Below are positions 56,674-64,000 of a stretch of DNA of 64,000 bases, one piece after another (positions within the stretch are counted from its first letter, which is position 1; the number at the start of each line of letters is the position of its first letter). The notes below the pieces were generated by a model. That model saw only the letters and a program-made list of their open reading frames with translations, made no database searches and had not been told where the DNA came from. Position numbers and translations under genes: made by a program. The stretch covers positions 18,709 to 82,708 of the forward strand of contig LVAE01000008.1 in assembly GCA_001603905.1 (NCBI GenBank), read 5' to 3'. The stretch is from Fibrobacterales bacterium Fibro_02 (GTDB taxonomy: Bacteria; Fibrobacterota; Fibrobacteria; Fibrobacterales; Fibrobacteraceae).

Positions 56674-58055
56674 TGCAGATTAATGATTGCAAGCGTGTCC
56701 GCAAGCTTCACTTTGTCGGTATCGGCGGTGCGGGAATGTCCGGCATTGCCGAGGTGCTCCATGCGAATGGCTTTGTCGTGAGCGGTTCCGACACGGGCGA
56801 AAGTGCCGTGATCGATTACCTCAAGGGTCTTGGAATTCGCGTGTTCTCGAAGCACGAGGCTTCCAATGTCGAAGGTACTGACCTTGTGGTCTATTCTTCT
56901 GCGGTTCCGCACGATAATCCGGAACTGGTTGAAGCTCACAACCGCCGTATTCCGGTGATTCGCCGTGCCGAAATGCTCGGTGAACTCATGCGCATGAAGT
57001 ATACGCTTTCGATTGCCGGTACGCACGGCAAGACGACGACCACGTCTATCGTGGGCCAGATTTGGGAAGAAGCCGGCCTTGACCCGACCATTATCGTGGG
57101 CGGTGTAGTCAAGGGTAAGGGCAGCGGCGCTAAGGTCGGTAAGGGTGACTACCTGATTGCCGAAAGTGACGAATTCGACCGCAGCTTCCTTTCGATGATG
57201 CCGTCTTCTGCAATCATCACGAACATTGACGCCGACCACTTGGACACTTACGAAAATATCGAAGATATCAAGGATGCTTTCGTCCAGTTCGCGAACAAGA
57301 TTCCGTTCTACGGTCAGGTGATTGTCTGCCTCGACGATCCGAACGTGCAGCAGATCCTGGCACGCCTCAAGAAGCCGGTGATTACCTACGGCTTTACGCG
57401 TCAGGCCAAGTATCGTGTCGATAATCTCCGTTTTGAAAAGGGCTACCCCGTATTTGAAATTTTGAATGATGGCGAAAGCTTGGGCGAATTCAAGCTCCAG
57501 ATTCCTGGCCGTCACAATGTGCTGAATGCGACTGCCGCCGTGGCGCTCGCGATCGAAGAGGGTATCTCTGCCGATGTCACCCGCAAGGCCTGTGCCGAAT
57601 TCGAAGGTGTCAAGCGCCGTTTCGAATTCATCGGCGAAAAGAACGATATCCTGGTGTTCGACGACTACGCGCACCATCCGACCGAAGCGACGGCGACCCT
57701 GCTCGGTTTCCGCGATGCTTTCCCGGACCGCCGCATTATCGTGGCTTTCCAGCCGCACCTGTTTACGCGTACCCGCGACCAGCATGATGCTTTCGGCGGT
57801 GCATTTGCCAACTGCGATGTCCTCTTGGCTACTGATATTTATCCGGCCCGCGAAAAGCCCATCGAGGGCGTGACCGGTGCGCTGGTGGCAAACAGCGCGA
57901 CGGACCGCGGGCATCGCGATGCCCGCTTCGTGGGCGACCAGCTGAACCTGCTCCCGATTCTTAAGAAAGAACTTAAGCCGGGTGACGTCGTGGTCCTCAT
58001 GGGTGCCGGCAACATCTGGAAACTCGGTGAGCGCATTCTCAAGGAATGCATCTAG
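56673..58055 (+). CDS. murC: UDP-MurNAc:L-alanine ligase
   Basis: HFVGIGGAGMSGIAEVL; IAGTHGKTTTTSIV. Confidence 0.95.
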   Translation: MQINDCKRVRKLHFVGIGGAGMSGIAEVLHANGFVVSGSDTGESAVIDYLKGLGIRVFSKHEASNVEGTDLVVYSSAVPHDNPELVEAHNRRIPVIRRAEMLGELMRMKYTLSIAGTHGKTTTTSIVGQIWEEAGLDPTIIVGGVVKGKGSGAKVGKGDYLIAESDEFDRSFLSMMPSSAIITNIDADHLDTYENIEDIKDAFVQFANKIPFYGQVIVCLDDPNVQQILARLKKPVITYGFTRQAKYRVDNLRFEKGYPVFEILNDGESLGEFKLQIPGRHNVLNATAAVALAIEEGISADVTRKACAEFEGVKRRFEFIGEKNDILVFDDYAHHPTEATATLLGFRDAFPDRRIIVAFQPHLFTRTRDQHDAFGGAFANCDVLLATDIYPAREKPIEGVTGALVANSATDRGHRDARFVGDQLNLLPILKKELKPGDVVVLMGAGNIWKLGERILKECI

Positions 58056-58064
58056 GAGATTGGA

Positions 58065-58907
58065 TTGAAGGAACGTAGTACCACATTGTTTGGCCGCCGC
58101 ATCGGCACCAACGAACGCCAGCGAAGGGAAGAACGTGCTCGCAAGTTGAAGCACGCCTTTGGCTGCGTGTGGTGCTGGTTCAAGCGCCGGGGCTGGATAT
58201 TCGGCGTGGTGCTTGCGGTGCTTGCGTTCCTTGCGATTCACAACCGCTTCTATTTGCAGCGCTTCAATCCGCTGGAACTGCGCTACTTGCAGTATGTGGA
58301 AATTGAAGGCAATCGTATGCTTTCGTGGGAAGATGTGATGCAGAATGCACAGGTGGAAACGGGAATGCGGATGTCCGAGCTGAACGAGGATTCCGTAGCG
58401 GCCGCCCTAACACAGCTTCCGCTGATCCTTTCGGTCAGTGTCGAAAAGAAGTTCCCTTCTTCGCTGTACATCAAGTTGCAAGAGGCGACTCCCGTGTTGA
58501 CCGTGCTCGAAGGTGGCAAGGCGACCATCTATTCGGAAAAGGGCCTCCCGCTTCCGTATTCTGTGGCGACCGCCATGCGGCTCCCGGTGCTGGAAGTAGA
58601 TGCGCTCGACAAGGTTAAGATGATGTCGCAGTTCTTGCTTACTATGCGGAATGCAGACCGCGAACTCTACGATAGGGTCTCGCAGTTGACGTGGTCCGAA
58701 GGTGATGCCGCGATAAAGGTTTTCTTCAGGGATGTGGGCTTTGTGGCCCTGTTCCCTGCAAAGAATTGGAATAAGGATATGTTTGTCTTGTATAAGGCCG
58801 TCGAAAATGGATTTGCTACCGATTTGCGGTGTGCAGGAGAACTCGATATGAGATTTTCGGGGTTTGCGTACGTAAGGAATTATGATAAGAGGTGCGTCAA
58901 TGGATGA
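58065..58907 (+). CDS. ftsQ: Cell division protein FtsQ
   Basis: Single TM followed by POTRA-like domain, between murC and ftsA. Confidence 0.82.
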   Translation: MKERSTTLFGRRIGTNERQRREERARKLKHAFGCVWCWFKRRGWIFGVVLAVLAFLAIHNRFYLQRFNPLELRYLQYVEIEGNRMLSWEDVMQNAQVETGMRMSELNEDSVAAALTQLPLILSVSVEKKFPSSLYIKLQEATPVLTVLEGGKATIYSEKGLPLPYSVATAMRLPVLEVDALDKVKMMSQFLLTMRNADRELYDRVSQLTWSEGDAAIKVFFRDVGFVALFPAKNWNKDMFVLYKAVENGFATDLRCAGELDMRFSGFAYVRNYDKRCVNG

Positions 58908-60144
58908 CAGTAAACAGGAAAAGAGAAAAGAAGAATACATCTTCGGTCTTGACATCGGGGCTTCGAAGCTGAACCTGTTCGTAGGCATTTCGGAAGGCGA
59001 AAATGTCCGTGTTGTGGAATGCGGCGATTTCCCTCTCAAGAATGCGGACGAATTTGACTCGGTGGTGGAAACCCTCCAGCAGGCGGTCCAGGTAATCGAA
59101 AACTCGACGCGAGTCGATGTCCGCGATGTCTACGTGGGCATTGCCGGCAAGCACGTCCGCTCCTACAGTTTCCAGGGAATCGTGACGCTCCCGACGGGCG
59201 AAGTTCGCGAAGAGGATATCGACAATGTGCAGCGCCAGGCTAGCACGGTGCCGCCTTCCGCAGGCGAAATCATCCATGTATTCCCGGGCGAATACTCTTT
59301 GGACGAAGAAGAACATATCCGCAATCCCAAGGGCCGTTCGGGCCGTCGCCTGGGCGTCGAGGTCCAGGTGGTGACCGCTCGCCAGAACGCCATGCAGAAC
59401 CTGGGCAAGATTATCAATCGCGCCGGTCTCAATGTGGCTGGGTTCGTGCTGGAGCCTCTTGCCTCCGCAAGCTCTGTCCTTACCGACGACGAACGCGAAC
59501 TGGGTGTTGCCCTGATTGACTTTGGTGCGGGAACGGCGGATGTTGCCGTATTCGTGAATGACTCCGTGCGCTTTACGACCTCCATTGACTATGCCGGAAA
59601 CGTCATCACGAGTGATATCAGCCGCTGCCTCAATGTCCCGATTTCTCTTTCGAAGGCCGAAGAGATCAAGAAGAAGTACGGAACATGCACCATTAATAAT
59701 TTGATTGAGGACGAAACGTTCCCGGTCCCCGCAGTCGGTAACCGTGGCGACGTCCAGTGCTCTCGCAAGTTGCTTGCGAACATCATTACGGCACGCGTGG
59801 AAGAAATTTTCAAGTTGCTGAATGAAGAACTTAAAAAATGCCAGGTCGATACCATTATCAACGGTGGTATTGTCCTGACAGGTGGCTGCTGCGCCTTGGA
59901 AGGTATCGAGGACGTTGCGTGCAGGGTGTTCAAGAAGCCCGTCCGCATCGGTCGTCCCAAGGGCATGAGCGGCATTCAGGAAGCCTATCAGAATCCGTCG
60001 TATGCGACCGGTATCGGCCTCCTGTACTATGCGAACAAGCAGCACCGCGAAAAGAAGAGAAACGAGACAAGCAAGATGCAGATCCCGGATACAGTCAAGA
60101 AGGGATTCCAGCATTTCCTTGAAATCGTCAGGAAGTATTTATAA
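58900..60144 (+). CDS. ftsA: Cell division protein FtsA
   Basis: IFGLDIGASKLNLFVG; VALIDFGAGTADVAVF; IVLTGGCCALEG. Confidence 0.94.
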   Translation: MDDSKQEKRKEEYIFGLDIGASKLNLFVGISEGENVRVVECGDFPLKNADEFDSVVETLQQAVQVIENSTRVDVRDVYVGIAGKHVRSYSFQGIVTLPTGEVREEDIDNVQRQASTVPPSAGEIIHVFPGEYSLDEEEHIRNPKGRSGRRLGVEVQVVTARQNAMQNLGKIINRAGLNVAGFVLEPLASASSVLTDDERELGVALIDFGAGTADVAVFVNDSVRFTTSIDYAGNVITSDISRCLNVPISLSKAEEIKKKYGTCTINNLIEDETFPVPAVGNRGDVQCSRKLLANIITARVEEIFKLLNEELKKCQVDTIINGGIVLTGGCCALEGIEDVACRVFKKPVRIGRPKGMSGIQEAYQNPSYATGIGLLYYANKQHREKKRNETSKMQIPDTVKKGFQHFLEIVRKYL

Positions 60145-60180
60145 CAACAACCAACACTCACTACCAGGGAGATAATTAAC

Positions 60181-61839
60181 ATGAGTGAAATCGACAACTT
60201 CAACTTCGAAGTAAAGTCTCGCATTATGGGCGAGGTTCCATCCTACAACAATGCCAAGGTCAAAGTGTTCGGCGTCGGCGGTGCTGGTGGAAACACCGTG
60301 AATCGCATGAAGGACATGAACATCGAGGGAGTAGAATACTACGCCGTGAATACGGACTCTATGGCCCTTGACCAGAGCAAGGCTGATCATACCATCCAGA
60401 TCGGTGACAAGGCTACTCGTGGCCTGGGCGCCGGCATGGATCCTGAAATGGGTCGCAAGGCTGCCGAAGAATGCCTTGACCAGTTCAAGGAAGCCATGAA
60501 GGATTCCGACATGGTGTTCATTGCTGCCGGTATGGGCGGCGGTACCGGTACGGGTGCTGCTCCTGTCGTTGCCAGCGTGGCACGCGAACTCGGTATCCTC
60601 ACGGTTGCCGTGGTGACCAAGCCGTTCCGTTGGGAAGGTAATGCACGTTCTTCGATTGCTCAGTCCGGTATTGCAGCTCTCCGCGAATGCGTCGACACGA
60701 TCATCGTTGTCGAAAACAAGAAGTTGCTCGGTCTCCTCCAGGCCTCTAACCAGAAGGCTACCATGGAAGAAGCCTTCAAGATGGCTGACGAAATTCTCGG
60801 CAACGCCGTCAAGAGCATCTGCGGCATCATGTTCCACCATGGCCTTGTCCATGTGGACTTCGCCGATATCCGCAAGGTCATGCTGAAGGGCGGCACCGCT
60901 CTGATGGGTACAGGCTATGCCCAGGGTGAAAACCGCGGTATCATGGCTGCCGATATGGCTCTGGCCTCTCCGCTTCTCGAAGATATCAATATCGAAGGCG
61001 CTTCGGGCGTGCTCGTGAACGTGGCTCACGGCGAGAACTACTCCTTGCTCGAACATAACGATGCCATGGAGCACATCTACGAAAAGGTGGGTGAAGAAAA
61101 CAACCCGAACATCATCGTTGGCGATATTACCGATCCGACCCTTGGCGACAAGGTTTGCATCACGATCATCGCTACGGGTTGCGGTGGATCTTCTAATAAG
61201 ACCGTTACGAGCCGCGTGAACGTGGGTGCTCTTCCGTCCAGCTTCATTCCTCGTCCCACGATTCAGATGAATACTCCGGCTCAGGCAAATCCGTATGCCC
61301 AGGTGAACGTTGCCCCGACGGCTTCGGCTGCTCCTGCCGTTCAGCAGGCAACTCCGCGTCCGACCAGCGTGAACTTCTTCGCACAGCTCCAGGCGCAGAC
61401 TCAGGTGCAGTCGCAGGTTCAGGCCCCGGCCCAGCCGCAGGCTGAAATGACCGCTTCGATTCCGTCCATCACGGAAACGCAGGTGGTTCGTTCGATCAAT
61501 GCAGCCATGTTCAGCTCCCCGGATTTTAACGCGACTGCTCCTGCCGAAGAAGAAGTGGTTGCCCAGGGTTCCGATACCGCTGAATTTTCTGCTGTGGCCG
61601 ATGAAGACCGTATGAACGGTGGCCGTGGTGGCGTGGAAACCAACAACGTTGGTCTCGAAACTGCAACCTTCACTGCCCAGAATGAATTCGACATGCCTGC
61701 CTACGCCCGTCAGGGTGCTACGATGGAACCGGCCATGGCCGCAGCTTCTCGCAGCGAAACAGAAACGGAACGCGGCGAAGTGGACTACCTCCAGCCCGCT
61801 TGGCTCCGTAACGCTCAAGGCAGCATGAACAACTTCTAA
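60181..61839 (+). CDS. ftsZ: Cell division protein FtsZ with long linker
   Basis: KVFGVGGAGGNTVNRM; GMGGGTGTGAAPVVA; C-terminal VDYLQPAWLRNAQG. Confidence 0.96.
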   Translation: MSEIDNFNFEVKSRIMGEVPSYNNAKVKVFGVGGAGGNTVNRMKDMNIEGVEYYAVNTDSMALDQSKADHTIQIGDKATRGLGAGMDPEMGRKAAEECLDQFKEAMKDSDMVFIAAGMGGGTGTGAAPVVASVARELGILTVAVVTKPFRWEGNARSSIAQSGIAALRECVDTIIVVENKKLLGLLQASNQKATMEEAFKMADEILGNAVKSICGIMFHHGLVHVDFADIRKVMLKGGTALMGTGYAQGENRGIMAADMALASPLLEDINIEGASGVLVNVAHGENYSLLEHNDAMEHIYEKVGEENNPNIIVGDITDPTLGDKVCITIIATGCGGSSNKTVTSRVNVGALPSSFIPRPTIQMNTPAQANPYAQVNVAPTASAAPAVQQATPRPTSVNFFAQLQAQTQVQSQVQAPAQPQAEMTASIPSITETQVVRSINAAMFSSPDFNATAPAEEEVVAQGSDTAEFSAVADEDRMNGGRGGVETNNVGLETATFTAQNEFDMPAYARQGATMEPAMAAASRSETETERGEVDYLQPAWLRNAQGSMNNF

Positions 61840-61959
61840 TATGCGCTTGCTGATAAATTCGGCGAAAATATCTACGGGACTCACGTCTCGGTAGGTTTCG
61901 CTGGAATTCTCCAAGAAAATCACACACACAACGAGTGCGCGAGTGCGCACTCACCACAA

Positions 61960-62003
61960 CACAAGGGGTTGCCCGGGACTCCCTGCCTGGGCAACCCTTA
62001 TTG
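61960..62003 (+). terminator. Putative terminator after ftsZ
   Basis: AAGGGGTTGCCC...GGGCAACCCTTATT hairpin. Confidence 0.6.
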
Positions 62004-62148
62004 TAACCGCTCACGCTCAATTATGTGAATTCGTCCCCAGCGCGCTCGCTCTCGCGACCGCCACGGCTTAACGCCTGTGGCTTTGTCGCTCACGTTATAC
62101 CGCTCGCGCCGAGTCGCTCGCGCTCAATCGTATAAGTTTTACAATTAA

Positions 62149-62181
62149 GTCATCCTGGAACCCGAAGGGTGACGGGATCCA
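62149..62181. repeat. Dispersed GTCATCCTGGA...GACGGGATCC repeat
   Basis: gtcatcctggaacccgaagggtgacgggatcc; matches the copy at 20226-20261. Confidence 0.7.
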
Positions 62182-62204
62182 TTTTTTTTATAAATTTACC
62201 TATT

Positions 62205-63782
62205 ATGCGATTCCGTGCTTTTTTGCTTGCTGTAGGCTGCTTTGTGTCCGTCGCCCTGGCGACGGATTCTGTGAATAATTCCGCCCTGGCGGATTCCTCA
62301 CGCTACAAGGGCTACTTCCAAATTGGCACGGACTTCAACTTCGGCTTTAACGGCGGCCCGACCGACCCGACATTTGCTGTGGATACCGCCGAGACTTATG
62401 GCGGCAACTGGCGCGGGCTTCGCGTTCCGCTAGAAAATGCACGCAGCTACGAGGAACATATCGAGCCGTTCTTTACGCTTGCGTTCCGTGCGGGTTACGG
62501 CGATTTCCATTTCCTTTTGGAAGCCCCGCTCCGCAAGGATATCGAGGCCTGGTACGATAGTGACCTCAAGACGAACTTTACCTACAAACCGAGCGAACTC
62601 GACATTGGCGTGCCCATCAACGCCTACGCACTGTGGAATAATCCCGTGGGCTATGTGCAGTTGGGACGTTTTTCCCCCGACGATTTGAAGGTGTCTCCGA
62701 ATGACCTGACGATTGGCGGTACGCCGTATCACGACGGTCTGCATTGGAAGTTCAAGGCGGGCATCTTCCGCTACGATTTCTTGCTTTCTTCCCTGAACGC
62801 GTGGCTCTTTGACGATGTTCCTGGCGAACCTGACGAAACGGGATGCCGCTATCCCGCTGGTTCCGAGGCCGCCGAGCAGAAGTGTCCCGAAAAGGACAAG
62901 CAGGCAGCCAACCAGCGTGACCGTATCTACGACGAGAACGTGAAAAATCTTGTGTACCACCGTATCGGTGTCGAAACTAAACATTTCTGGACTTATGTCA
63001 TCGAAGAAAGTATGGTCGGTGGCAAGGATCTGGAATTCCGCTCCATGAACCCGTTCATGTTCCTGCACAACAATTTCGCGGGTGGCTACACCAAGGCGGT
63101 CACCTCGTTTGAACTCGGCTTCACTCCGATTCAGGGCTCCAAGTTCTACGGACAAATTTGCATGGAAGACGTCAACAGCCCCGTGGGCGAAGATGACGAC
63201 AAGGGCACGAACCGCAGCATGATCAGCTATATGGCGGGCTACTACCAGGAAATCCCGACACACCGCTACGGAACGTTCTCGTGGCGCTTCGACGCCGTGC
63301 GTACTGATCCGCTGCATGGCAACGGACGCCTTCCGCTGCTGGAATATTCGAGCCGTCGCCTCTACCGCAGCAACTACCGTGAACAGGACGATCCCGACTA
63401 CGCCGACATGTACTTTGTCGATTATCCCATCGGTTACCGCCGCGGCTCCGACGCTCTTGACCTGTGGCTGGATCTCGGCTGGAAATGGGGACGCCACGCC
63501 GCCAAGGTGACGCTCGCCTGGCTCCGTCAAGGCGACAAGGAACTCTACACCGACTACGACGTAGCCATCAAGGAAGAACATTCCCCGTCGGGAATCGAAG
63601 AAACTCAGTACGTCCTCGACGGCCTTTACTCTATGCAGTATAACAGCTGGTTTGGCTTCTACCTGGGCGGCGGTGTACGCAAGTACAGAAACCTCGCACA
63701 TGACAGGGACGAAGACGGTATCGATGGCTGGATCCGCTCCGGCATCAAGATGACCTTCAACCCGGTCGACACGAAGTTTTAA
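62205..63782 (+). CDS. Predicted secreted/outer-membrane beta-barrel-like protein
   Basis: Signal peptide MRFRAFLLAVGCFVSVALA; alternating aromatic strand pattern (ITHRYGTFSWRFDAV, WFGFYLGGGVRKYRNL) and terminal F. Confidence 0.6.
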   Translation: MRFRAFLLAVGCFVSVALATDSVNNSALADSSRYKGYFQIGTDFNFGFNGGPTDPTFAVDTAETYGGNWRGLRVPLENARSYEEHIEPFFTLAFRAGYGDFHFLLEAPLRKDIEAWYDSDLKTNFTYKPSELDIGVPINAYALWNNPVGYVQLGRFSPDDLKVSPNDLTIGGTPYHDGLHWKFKAGIFRYDFLLSSLNAWLFDDVPGEPDETGCRYPAGSEAAEQKCPEKDKQAANQRDRIYDENVKNLVYHRIGVETKHFWTYVIEESMVGGKDLEFRSMNPFMFLHNNFAGGYTKAVTSFELGFTPIQGSKFYGQICMEDVNSPVGEDDDKGTNRSMISYMAGYYQEIPTHRYGTFSWRFDAVRTDPLHGNGRLPLLEYSSRRLYRSNYREQDDPDYADMYFVDYPIGYRRGSDALDLWLDLGWKWGRHAAKVTLAWLRQGDKELYTDYDVAIKEEHSPSGIEETQYVLDGLYSMQYNSWFGFYLGGGVRKYRNLAHDRDEDGIDGWIRSGIKMTFNPVDTKF

Positions 63783-64000
63783 CTACGGTGGGGGAGGCCT
63801 CCCCCTCGCTCCTGTTTCGCCAGGCTTAAGGCGGCGTAAAGGTTGGTGAGCCTGTCGAACCATCCGCCACCCTCTCTATGAACTGACCCCAAAAAATGAA
63901 CTTTCCAACTGCCCTTACTATGTCATATCCGACAATGTGGGTAACGTATATTTTCTTTCGCAAATTCCTCTAAGGGGGTAAAAAAATAGGATGTTCCAAT

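Noticed and set aside
61840-62200. tRNA or small RNA after ftsZ
   Set aside because: No cloverleaf or T-loop motif seen; the sequence is a terminator plus dispersed repeats

Overview
The window looks like a Fibrobacter-type chromosome segment. This is inferred from paired TIGR02147-family regulators, CBM-bearing glycoside hydrolases and gene content; no database was searched. The left part (1-15.5 kb) is accessory. It holds a truncated GH26-like mannanase, two translationally coupled TIGR02147-regulator/lipoprotein pairs (one in an operon with a GH5 cellulase), and an intact IS3-family element with recognisable inverted repeats and an A7 frameshift site. It also holds a compact AT-rich radical-SAM RiPP locus: a 45-aa Cys-containing precursor at 9118-9255 that is missing from the ORF track, two orphan proteins, a SPASM radical SAM enzyme with a PqqD-like N-terminus, and an amidohydrolase. 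Two M15-like peptidase paralogs and a DUF234-type ATPase follow. The rest is mostly housekeeping: trxA, a Crp/Fnr regulator, bamA, skp, a GGR-type flavoprotein with ferredoxin, an EAL protein, a nuoB-N operon without nuoA, pflA, rimP-nusA-infB-rbfA-truB-ribF, an NSS transporter, and a dcw cluster without mraY or murD. Best follow-up candidates are the RiPP locus, the regulator/lipoprotein/GH modules, a repeat-derived insertion in truB, a Cys cluster in NuoN, and several short repeat or hairpin arrays at regulatory positions. No tRNA, rRNA or CRISPR array was recognised.
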